NCBI RefSeq assembly: GCF_030445035.2 | Contig: NC_080677.1 | Span: 159,837,169 to 159,901,168 of the forward strand | DNA length: 64,000 nt | Reading direction: 5' to 3' | Source of the DNA: Dasypus novemcinctus | Taxonomy: Eukaryota; Chordata; Mammalia; Cingulata; Dasypodidae | Shown: in pieces, positions 38,801 to 50,800 of the stretch | Layout of the letters: each line of letters opens with the position of its first letter | How positions within the stretch are numbered: the first letter of the stretch is position 1 | Position numbers and translations under genes: made by a program | The notes under the pieces: model-generated | Databases searched by the model: none | Told to the model about the DNA's origin: nothing | What the model saw: only the letters and a program-made list of their open reading frames with translations

Positions 38801-41800
38801 GAGCCAAGTGCCCGTATGTGAGCCAGTGCCCACACAGTGAGTCATGCAGCACGAGGACGATGCAACAAAAGAGAGACGAAAGGGAGAGCCAAGGTGAAGC
38901 ACAGCAGAAACCAGGAACTGAGGTGGCGCAGCTGACAGGGAAACTTTCTCCATATCAGATCAAATCCTGGTGAATCCTAGGGGAGAAAGATGAGAAGAGA
39001 AGACAAAAAAAGAAACAGATACAGAAGATCACAGCAAATGGACACAAACAGCAAAAACAGCAGGGCGGGGGGCGGGGGGAAAGGGGGAAATAAATCTTTA
39101 AAAAAAGATAAATATTGGATAGGAGTTATTTTTAGGAGGCAGGATGCAATCAGTAAGGGGTGATAAGGAAACTTCCTCTGTATGGGTAACATTTTATTTC
39201 TTAAGCCGCCTCTTGATGCACAGGTATTACATTATTTTTATACTTTGCATATTGTTAGTAAAAAAACATCCAAGTTCTTGGGCTTTTAATACATCAATTT
39301 TGATGGATTTACTTCGTGATTTTATAGTAATTTTCCTTGGTAGAAGGAATTATCGGTAACATTAATAGTTCTCAGAAATGAATTTTAGTGTTTCTTTAAA
39401 TTTATTTAAATGAGAAAGCTGAACATGTTTGTTGAAATCTTTATTAGAAAATATTTTCACAATCACCAGTAAAAAAATACATTGTTTAGCTACCATATGA
39501 TTTGGGATATTTATCTTCTACCTTAGATTATTATGCTGTTCTCAACTATCTTCAATGTATTAATTGATTATGTTGCACTTAATTTGTTTGCATTTATGAT
39601 TGCTAGCTTTTACCTTAAATTATTGAGTGTATTATTAGTAAAACACAAATATTTTAGTGCTAAACTATCTCAATACTGTAAATAGTATGGAGTAGCAAGG
39701 TTTATAATTTGAGTATTAACATGAAGATGTTATATTCAACAGAAAAAAAGTTTGATCGGAATGAGCCCAAAAAGCCTCCCGTGCCACTGAGGACTGAGCA
39801 TCCAATCATGGGAATACAGAGTGGAAAAAATTTTATAAATACAAATGCAGCCGATGTCATTATGGGAGTGGCTAAAAGGCCTAAACCAATTTATGTTGAC
39901 AAAAGAACTGGAGACAAGCACGATCTTGAGGCTTCAGGACTAGCTCCAAAGTACATCAATAAAAAGGTAGCCTTGTGATATATTAATGAGAGGCTTGGGG
40001 TTCAGATAATTTAAATACTAAGTACAGTGTTCAGAATGAGTGTCTATGTTGTCTTATCAGTGCTCTCATTGGACAAATGATCTAGATTGCCAGTTTACAT
40101 TCCTCTGCAAACTGTGTTTGATCCAAATCTAATGCAATGAAAGTACAGAGAACTTATTAATAAATTTAACAATTATGGCTAACATTCTCTAAAAGATATT
40201 CCTTTTTGGTGAGGTGGAAACATCATTAAAAGCAGTGGTTTACAGTAGTTAGCACTGTAAACTTTTCAGAAGATCCTAAGATTTAGTTATTAGGTTGCAG
40301 CAAATTGAGAGAAATGAAGAAAATAATTCCCATTCCTATTTCAACTTGAATATTTGCTTTAGTTAGAGGAAAAGCAGGCCTTGAAAGTACCTTAAAATAA
40401 TCTAGTCCTTTCGGATATTAAAGAAAATTGTGTCCTAATTTCTGTCCAAAAAGGTGTTTACCAGTTAGGCATATAATAATGTCACTGGGGAAAATTATAA
40501 ATGTTGGGGTTAAATAGTTTAAATATAGAGGTTCTTTAAAATTAAGGGGAAAAAAAGCTTACCAAGGAAAACTTTACAAACCCTACTTCAAGCTTAAAAG
40601 TGCTTGAAACACACCTAGTAAAATATGACTGCAAAGTCCTAAAGAATAATAATAAATATTAATAAGATATGGCAAGAAGAAGAGAAGGGGGGAAGAAAAG
40701 AAGAAAGAAATTGCAGTAGTAGTGTATGAGGGTCTTGCATTAAGGTTGTCCAATCATGGACCCATCCCATTTGTAGCAGTTTGATATTATTGATGAACTC
40801 CAAAAAGAAATATTGGATTATGTTTGTAAACCGATCTCTTCCTCTGGGCATATTAGATTATATTGATTCCTTAATCAGGTAAACCACTTGTGCCAGTAGG
40901 GCATTCAGTCCTCACCCCTTGGTGGGTGGGGACTCGCAGATAACAGGCATGGCAAAGGACAGAGTTAAGGGTTTTTGATGTTGGAGTTTTGAGGTTGGAG
41001 TTTGATGCTGAAGCCTTAAGCTGGAACCCTGGAAAGTTAGCTCACAGAGGAAAGAGAAGCCAGCCCAGGAAGAGAGGAACCCTGAGCCCAGGAAGAAGCA
41101 AGCCCTGGGAAGAGAGGAACCTTGAACCCAGAGAGAAGCAAGACTCTGGAAGGGAGGAACCCAGGAGGCCTGAACCCTTGCAGATGTTGGCAGCCATCTT
41201 GCTCCAACATGTGAAAATAGACTTTGGTGAGGGAAGTAACTTATGCTTTATGGCCTGGTATCTGTAAGCTCCTACCCCCAAAAAATACCCTTTATAAAAA
41301 CCAACCAGTTTCTGGTCTTTTGCATCAGCACCCCTTTGGCTGACTAATAAACCATTCAACATCAAGACAGGAATGCCAAAGCTGCTGTCAGAGGCCGCGA
41401 CTTACTCTCTGAGCAGCTTTCTCATTCAGTAGGTAAAAATCACGTTGGCAGGCCTGAGCAGGGACCTAGGACACAGCAGCACTTGTGGAAGAGGCTGCAT
41501 CAGGCTCTCCACGAGGCTCCTGCTCCCTGGTCCTGGAGGCTGCTCGTCCTCCTCGTCCCACAGGGTGGGGAAAAGCTGAGCTTTCACTCTCCCGGCCCTT
41601 TGATGCCAGTTGCAGTCCACACTTTCTCCACGATCATGCCGCCAGCTGCCACGCAATCCCAGCCCTCCTCCTGGTTGCCTTGTGCTTGCCCGGCCACTGC
41701 AGTAAACGTACTGCCTTGAACAGAAAATTGCAAGTATCCGTCACAGAGAGAGCAGGCTCCTAGGCTGGAATGCCTGCACCTGCTCGTTCTCCTGTGTGCC

Positions 41801-44800
41801 TGTCGTCCTCCTGGCGTTGCTGACAAAGCAAGTAGGACTCATGAAGACTCATTCCACTTTTCACTTCTCATGGTTAAATTTTTAAAATTTGTGACAGTAA
41901 GTAAGATGGTAAATCCTTTTAAGGGCAGTGCCATTTTTTTTTTAAAGAAAAAGAGTGAATCTCATGTTTTAGTTCCAAAGAAAATGCCTTGTGCCCATTT
42001 AGGCCATAAGAAACAAGTTGTGGAAACCAACCAGCAGGGATGGTTGTGTGGAGTTTATAGCAATAGTAGTAAAACATTTCAGATTCTTAATGCCAAGAAG
42101 CACTGAGAGCTTTAATAAGTCATTGGCTTTATCCCAGGGTCATAGTGAGGGTGAAATGACATAAAGTATTAAGTACTTGACATAATTCTTGGCACCTAAT
42201 AAAAGTTCAGTAAGGCATGGGTATTGTAATATATTCAATTATTAGTATAAGTAATATGCATTAATGTCTCAATGTCCCAACATATGGGAATATTTCAGAG
42301 CTCCATAAGATCTGTGAGATCGTTTTTTTCCTAAAATATATTGCACAGTGCCCTTTCTCAAACAGTTTGCCAAATATAATTCCTCTGTTATTGATGACTC
42401 AGAGCCATCATTATGAAGTCAGCTCTTGGGCTGAGCTGTAATGGGAGGTTGGATCCGTGATGCCTGCAGGGGACTGGACCTTTTACCACTCACTGACTGA
42501 CCAGCACACTGGGCCCTCCTAGCTTATTTACACAGTGTGTGCAGCTTTCCAGATCACATTTTTATCTAGGGTTTCTGTCCCTCGTTTTAGAGTAGGCTAG
42601 ATTGATTATGCTGTCATAACAAATAACCACCCAAGTCCAATAACTTAAAGCAAGAAACTTTCGTTTGCTTGTGCTGCATGCCCTCTGTCATCCTCTCTTC
42701 CTGACTGCAGCCCAAAAGGTTGCCAGTCACTCAGTGTAGCAGAGAACATGGCTCAGTGTCCCCTGGTCCTTAGGGCGTGTTACCAGTCACTTGCTGTAGC
42801 AGAAAACATGGCTCAGCATGTAGCAGAAAACACGCCCACAGAAGCGGCACAGCCCACTTCCCCACACACTGCCAAGGTGTGTCACGGCCTCCTTCAAGGG
42901 GAGCAAGACAGGTTGTCCGACCAAGTGCCTCAGAGAGGAAGAATCAGAAGACTATGTACAGTTTCCATGATACCACACTTCTCAGCTGCTGCTTCCTCAG
43001 ACAGGGCATCCCTTATTTATCTAAAAATAGCCCCCATCATCTCTTCCTTCATTCTGTCCTTTATTATGCTTCCGGGAACTGATAGATATTTTATATTCTG
43101 GTTGGTGAGTTCAACTTTCCAATAGAACGCAGATGCCATGAGAAGAGAGACTTTGCCTCTCTTATTCACTTTAATACCCAACACCAAGTACATTCTCAAA
43201 TAATTTTTTGAAGAGTGGACAATGTGCTATTTCTTTAGACATTAGAGAATGTAGTCAATTTCTTGTAAAGCTGAGATGCGTGATATCTTTTAATGCCTCG
43301 GAAACACTTGTCTTCTTTTTTTTTTTTTTTTAAAGATTTATTTATTTATTTAATTTCCCCCCCTCCCCTGGTTGTCTGTTCTTGGTGTCTATTTGCTGCG
43401 TCTTGTTTCTTTGTCCTCTTCCGTTGTTGTCAGCAGCACAGGAAGTGTGGGCGGCGCCATTCCTGGGCAGGCTCACTTCCTTTTCACACTGGGCGGCTTT
43501 CCTCACGGGTGCACTCCTTGCGCATGGGGCTCCCCCACGCGGGGGACACCCTTGCGTGGCACGGCACTCCTTGCGTGCATCAGCACTGCGCATGGCCAGC
43601 TCCACATGGGTCAAGGAGGCCCGGGGTTTGAACCGCAGACCTCCCATGTGGTAGACGGATGCCCTAACCACTGGGCCAAAGTCCGTTTCCCCACTTGTCT
43701 TCTTTTATTTAACACAACCATGCAAAAGAGGGCTTGGAAATTCAAGGTATTTTGAGGCAAAAGCCAAAGCACCTAAAAGAAATAAAGAAGAACCAATTAT
43801 TGGGGGTAAAACAAGAGCTGATAGATCAGTCCAGAGCAAGCCCTGCACAATGATAAGAAGGAAAATAGTGACCAGAGTCATCATGTTCTCAATGGGCAAA
43901 ACCCACCTAATTTTGTCCACTTACAGTGTTTTGAGCAAGGGTTGTGAATCTTTAACATTAATTTTTTCCCCATTGATTGGTATATACACATAAATAAGAT
44001 TGCATTCAGGATGCCGATTATTTTTGTCTGAAAAATCCTTACAGGATTATGGTATCACACCTGAATATATATGTAAGCGAAATGAGGACATAAAGAAAGC
44101 CCAAGAAGAATATGATAATTATATCCAGGAAAACCTTAAGAAAGCAGCAATGAAGAGACTCTCCGATGAAGAAAGGGAGGCGGTTCTGCAGGTAAGTGGT
44201 GTTACTTAGATTGCTGTGTAACTCTTTGGAACATCTCTGAAAGAAAGTTTCACCATCCATCTTGTTATTAAAGCCAGCTCTTTGAGTTTAAAATGAAAAC
44301 AATCTCCTTTCATTAAATGACAAACTATGCTTAGAAATCTGACTCCTCTGGGAAGGGATTCCTTGACTGACATTTTGTTTCCAAAGTGCTGAGCTTCTGT
44401 AACTTCCTGAAGTGTCATAAGGAAGCCCACCTTCTCCTACCACAAAGATGCACAGACAAGGCAAAAATAGCATTTTTATTTCATCCCCAGGTCCCTAAAT
44501 ATTTCAAAAATAATATCCATAAATTAGTTTTCACTAGATGGAGCTCTAGAATAATTAAAACTGTCCCTAGACCTTTCTTTCTTCTATAACCCAAATGCCC
44601 AAATTTTAGAATAACCAGATGTTAGATTTTACATATATTTTCCTTATTTTGAATAAACTAGACTTTAAGACATATTTACATTTCAGCTTTTAATGCAAGA
44701 CTTTTATCTAAAGCACTTAAAATATTGGGGGATGTGAGCACAGCTGTGCTCCATCATTATCTTTAGAGTCTTTATTAAGCATCTACTTGTAGGATTCTAT

Positions 44801-47800
44801 GTTTATGCTGCTTCTTGTAAAGGTAAAAATAGTATTTTATCCTTTGTTTTCTTATTTTAAGAACTTTCAACAAAGTCATTTGCAGTAACCTTTTAAAAAC
44901 AGAAATAAAGCCTCTTTTACCTTAATAATTCCTGTTAGAAATTGGAGTCCTATGTAATAATAAATTCTTAACATTTTATCAACGCCATCATATTTCATCA
45001 GTAAATATTTGTCAAATGCCTATTTCACATAGGATACAACATTAAGCCTGGCAGAAATTTAAAAAGGCAAAAGGAAAAATTTTGTGCTCAGGAATGTTGT
45101 CTTCTAATTGACGAGAGGTGATATGTACATGTGCACTTAAATAAACGTATGTGCGCACACACGTGCAGACCCGAGGTTTTATAAGGTTCTGAGGCATCAT
45201 GGACCCCTGAAGACAGACGTCTTTAGTTGGCCCCCATCTGCAGAGGAAGGAGGAGGAAGACAGCCAGCAGGAGGGTCCTATGGGGGGAGACCATGTCCCC
45301 AAAGCCCAATGCTGTGTCCACTGTCGCCATGGTGCCAAGTTGCTGTGTGGGTGCTGGAAGGAGGAGGGAGGGGCTGGCGGGCAGGCTGGTCACTTCCGGG
45401 GAGCACTGGCTGCCAGAGAGGCTCTGCAGTAACCGAAAACTCAGAGCATGACTCGTTCTATTTCTACTGATTAAGTCAGTTCCTTCATTCATTAGAGGGA
45501 GGGGTCTGGTCTTTGGCCTATCCTCTCTCTCTCGTTCTACCATTTTCAGAAAGTGCACATGCTTTTGTGAAACTCAGGTGCTTATATCTAAGTGATGCTA
45601 AAGATTAGAAGAAAGAGGAAGGACTCGCCTCACATGGGAAGGCCACTCTGTCCTATACTTTCTCAGCTGTAGAGGCAGCCCTTACCTCCTAACGTGGTGT
45701 GTTAGTCAAGGTTCTCCTGGGAACAGAACTGACAGGAGATACACACACACACATACATACATGCTATCTAAATACTATGAGATTTATTACAGGAATTGGC
45801 TCACATAAGTCCAAGTTCATCAGGGCAGGCTGCAATTTAGGAATTCCCAGGATGTTCCCATGAATTCCCCAGGAGAAGCTGACTGGCTGAAGTGGAGGTG
45901 GAAATTCTCCCTTCCGACTGCTGAAATTATCAGTTCTTCCTTTAATGCCTTTAGCAGATTGGATGAGACTTCTGTCACTGCTGAGAGCAATCTCCTTGAT
46001 TGTCAGTCTAACCAACCATAGATGCAGTCAACTGGCTGAAGATTTAAATCTGTGAAATGTCCTTACAGTAACAATCAAGGCAGTGCTTGCTTGACTGGAC
46101 AACTGGACACCATAACCTTGCCAAGTTAACACATGAACTTAAACATCACACGTGGTCACTACAGAATTTTTTTCATACCCTTTGATGCTACCATAGCAAA
46201 TCGTCTTCCATTGGATGCCTTATTGCCTGGGGAGTATAGTTGCCGGAGCAATAAACCCTCTAGCTCTATTCCTGACAAGTTCTGAACCAGCTCCCTTCAC
46301 TGGTGAAGAACTGCATATAGTTCTAGGTCAATGTGGTCAGGTGCCCCAAGGAGACCACATTCTGCTCAGTCTTCCTGAAATAACCACCTCCTTGTACCTG
46401 GAGGGGGGAGTCTAGCCTGATGATTCCAAGCCCCCCATTTTACAGGTAAGGGTATGAAATACAGAGAGGGGAAGGAGGCTTCCAGGTAAAATGGCAGAGT
46501 AGGGAGCACCAAGACTCAATCTTTTCATGAAAACAGCTATTAAACAGGCAGGAACTGTCTGAAGCAACTGTTTTTTCAAACACCAGAGGCCAGAGGAACA
46601 CTGTACAGCAGAAGAGCAGAAGAAGCTAGTAAATTAAGGTAAAGAACTGTAAATTGCTCTCTCTGGGTGGTAGCTACCAGCACCCAACCCCCACTCTCAT
46701 GACAGGCCATGGTGGAATCCAGTCCTTGGCTCTCTGCTGATGACAGGGACATAAAAATCCTTTTCTCCAAGAAGAGGGGTGGTCATGCTGATCACTGATC
46801 ATGGCTTTGGATTAGTGAATTTAGATCAGTGGGTTTAGGCCCTGAAGGCAGATATTGTTTCAACCCACCCTGGACAAAAGCAGAGGCAGCCATTGTTTCA
46901 ACCCCACCCCAGACAGGGGCAGAGGTGGTGGAGATTTAAAGATGGAGCACTTGCTCCAGGCTGCTGGGAGCAGTTAGCTGCTTAAGGGCTGCATTTGCTG
47001 GGCAGGCCAGGAAAGCACAGCCTCAAGGATCCGTCAGAGAAGCTTTCACCACCCTTCCTACAGGGCACCTTGGAGCTCGTCTGTGCAACCTTCATGGGCC
47101 TGTTTTGGCTGGGAAAGACTAACTTGGGAAAGTACTCCCCGGTGTGACTCACCTCCCAGAATTTGCCTTCTAGGCAAAAGCAGCCTGACACAACGAAAGG
47201 AGTATAAAAAATTATAGAAGCAGAAGTCTGGGACAAAGTCCTGCTGGCTTCAAATACCCAGGAGAGAGGTTTACCTTCTGGGAAAAGAGGGAACAACCAA
47301 GCTCCTGTAAACAGGGGAACTCCAAAACAGCTAACAAGCAGAATAAGACAGAGGCCCAGAAAGACAGGGAGAACCCTGCACAGTGCATTTGCCTTCCTGA
47401 CTGGAGGGCTGAAGCCCAAGTAAACCTCTGTCTTATCACTAGCTGGTTACAAAACCAAGAAACAGAAATGATGCCAGAATGAACAGTTTAAAATACTAAA
47501 ATGCACAGTGTGCAACAAAAAGTACAAGACAAACAGAAACAGGAAATGACAGCCCATTTAAAGGAAGAGGCTAAAAATACAGAAAATAACAACAAAGAAG
47601 GCAAGAATGTGGACATACCAAACAAAGCCTTTTAAAAAATTAACTTAAAAATGCTCAAGGAGATGAAGGATAGTACAGAAGAAAGAACTTAAAGGATATT
47701 AGGAAAATGGTGAATGAACACTAAGTACAAGTCAAGAGAAAAAAGTTTAAAAAGGACCAACTGGACTACTGGACTTGAAGACCACAATAACTGAAATGAA

Positions 47801-50800
47801 AAAAGCCCAGGAGGGCTTCAAGAGCGGATTGGAGCTGGCAGAAGAAAGAATCAGTGAGCTTGAAGATAAAACATTGGAATGATTCAGGCTGAGATGCAGA
47901 ATGAAAAAAACATATGAGGTGAAAACAACCCAAGCCACCTATGGGACACCATCAAGTACCCCAAAATATGCATTATTGAAGTCCCAGAAGGAGAAGAAAG
48001 AGTGCAAGGGGCAGAAGGAATAGTCAAAGAAATAATGACAGAGAGTTTCCCAAACTTAACAAAAGATGTGAATATGCTTATTCAAGAAGCACAGAGAACA
48101 CCAAGCAGGATAAATGTGAAGAAAAATATACCCGGTAATATATTTATTATACTGTCAAATGCAAAGGACAAGAGGGAGTTCTGAAAACTGCAAGAGAAAA
48201 GCAACACTTTACAAAGATTAGAATGGAGATAAATGAAATAGAAAGCAAAACAACAATAAAGAAAATCAACAAAACCAAAAGTTGGTTCTTTGAAAAGATC
48301 AATAAAATTGGCAGGGGGACAGATGTGGCTCAAGTAGTTGAGCACCTGCTTTCCACATGGGAAGTCCTGGATTCGATCCCCAGTGCCTCCTAAAAAAGAA
48401 AACAAACAAACAAACAAACAAGCAAAAACAAGTCAGGGAAGCCCATGTGGCTCAATGGTTGAATGCCAGCTTCCCATCTAACAGGTCCTGGGTTCAATTC
48501 CCTAAAAAAAAAAAAAAAAAATGACAAACATTTAGCTAGACTGACAAAAAAAAAGAAAGGATACAAATAATGCAAATCACAAATGCTAAGGGGAACATTC
48601 CTATCAAAACTACTGAAATTAAAAGGACTATAGGCGGATACTATGAATGACTATATGCCAATAAATTAGATAACCTAGATGAAATGAAAATTTTTAGAAA
48701 CACACAAACTACCTACATCGATTCAAAAAGAAGTAGAAGATCTCAACAAACTAATTACTAGCAAAGAGATTGAATCAGAAATCAAAAACCTCCCAACAAA
48801 GAAGAGCCCAGGACCAGATGGTTTCACAGGGGAATTCTACCAAGCATTCCAAGAAGACTTAACTCCAATTCTGCTCAACTCTTCCAAAAAATTTAAGAGG
48901 AGGGAGCACGCCCTAACTCGTTTTTTGAGGCCAACATCACTGTCATACCAAAGCCTGATAAAGATAACACGAGAAAAGAAATCTTCAAGAAAGCTAAAGT
49001 CATCTTGAAAAAGAAGTTGTTGGAGGACTCATACTTCCCATTCTTAAAACTTATTACAAAGCCACGGTAATCAAAACAGCATGGTACTGGCACAAGGACA
49101 GACATATAGGCCAAGGGAATAAAATTGAGAGCTCAGAAATCAACCCTCATATTTATCGCCAACTCATTTTTGACAAGGTGGCAAAGACCACTCAATTGGA
49201 AAAGAATAGTCTCTTCCACAAATGATGCTGGGAGTACTAGATCTTCATTTGCAAAAAAAAAGGAGGAGAAACTCTACCTCACACCCTATACACAAAAATC
49301 AATTAAAAATGGATCAAAGATCTAAATATAAGAGCCAGAACCATCAAAGTCCTAGAAAAAAATGTAGAGAAGCTTCTTCAGGACCGTATGTTAGGCAATG
49401 GTCTCTTAGACTTTACACCCAAAGCACAAACAACAAAAGGAAAAATAGGTAAATGACACCTCAACAAATTAAAAACTTTTGTGCCTCAAAGGACTTTATC
49501 ATGAGAGTAAAAAGATGGCCTAGACAAAGGGGGAAAATATTTGGAAACCATATATCCAATAAAGGATTTATATCCAATGTATTTAAAGAAATCTGTCAAC
49601 TTCACAACAAAATGTCAAACAACCCAATTTTTAAAAATGGGCAAAAGTTTTGAACAGACATCTTTCTAAAAAAGATATACAAATGACCAGAAAGCACATG
49701 AAAAGCTGCTTAATATCATTAGCTATCAAGGAAATGCACATCAAAACCACCATGAGATACATCCATTAGAATGGGAAAATGGAAAATAGCAAGTGTCAGA
49801 GAGGATATGGAGAAACAGGAACACATTCTTTTCTGGTGGCAATGTGAAATGCTGCAGCTACTGTGGGATACACTTCCACAGTTCCTCAGAAAGCTAAGTA
49901 TAGAACTACCATATGACCCGGCAATCCCACTACTAGGTATATTCCCAAAAGAATTGAAAGCAGGGACTCAACAGATGTTAGCACACGACCATCCATAGCA
50001 GCATTATTTAACACTGCCAAAAGGTGGAAGCCACCCAAGTGTCCAGCTACTGATGAATAGATAAATAAAATCTGGTATATACAGATAATGGAATACACAA
50101 ACAATGACCCTTACTGTCATTGAACTTGGAGTTTGGTTTGCATTGGCCCTTTGTCACAGAATTACCAAGTGGCTAAATGGGAACTGAAGCCCACATCTAC
50201 CAGCTCTCAGGCAGGTGTTTTCCCCACTGAGTTATCCACACATGCCCAATGGGTAACAGGGATGCTGCCTTGGTCCCTCTGCCAGGGGTTTTGAAGAGAA
50301 CGGAATGAAGGAACAATCTGCCGAGGTGAAATAGGGTGGAGGGAGCCAACCAGGACCACCAAGGCAGCCGCGGACTGATGGCAGCGGGAGTCCACCACCA
50401 GCCTGGCTGGATGGGGCAGGGGGAAGAAGCAGGGCTACTAGGACTCAGCCAGGGCTGGGGCAGGCAGGAGCCACCCAACAGGCAGTGTAGATTCGGGATG
50501 CAGTCAGAACTCCTGTCCAAGCGGTGCCAAAGCAGGGGAGACACAGGCAACCTCCCCTCCTCCCACCAGCACCTCCAAGTCTTTTCCCATCAGTGGCCAA
50601 GTGGCCCCCAGCGCCACCCCAAGACACAGAGCAGGGCAAGAGGGGAGAATGGATGGGATGGCATGGAGCTCAACTGACCTAAAAGGGAAGCACTGCTTGC
50701 TCAGTGATTTTTTTGACTGCTTCTTCCTATATGAATTTTTCCAAAATTAAACAATATTATTTGGCATTAAAATAGGAAAGAGAAAAATTATGAAATAAAA

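Larger units (their letters stand above)
46473..50098 (+). mobile_element. Degraded L1 with internal deletions and a missing 3' end
   Basis: L1-type leader from about 46473 (TTCCAGGTAAAATGGCAGAG). ORF1-like remnants occur at 47600-48180 (coiled-coil part and [20 protein letters not shown]-like). ORF2-like pieces at 48210-48310 and 48530-48960 include the [14 protein letters not shown]-type RT motif region. A jump then leads to the ORF2 C-terminal and 3' region, 49010-50098. Two short SINEs interrupt ORF2. Stops and frameshifts are frequent, so it cannot move. It ends at ATAATGGAATAC without the usual 3'UTR and tail. Confidence 0.82.

Noticed and set aside
46982-47419. 145-codon minus-strand frame
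   Set aside because: It is antisense to L1 leader sequence and has no independent support.
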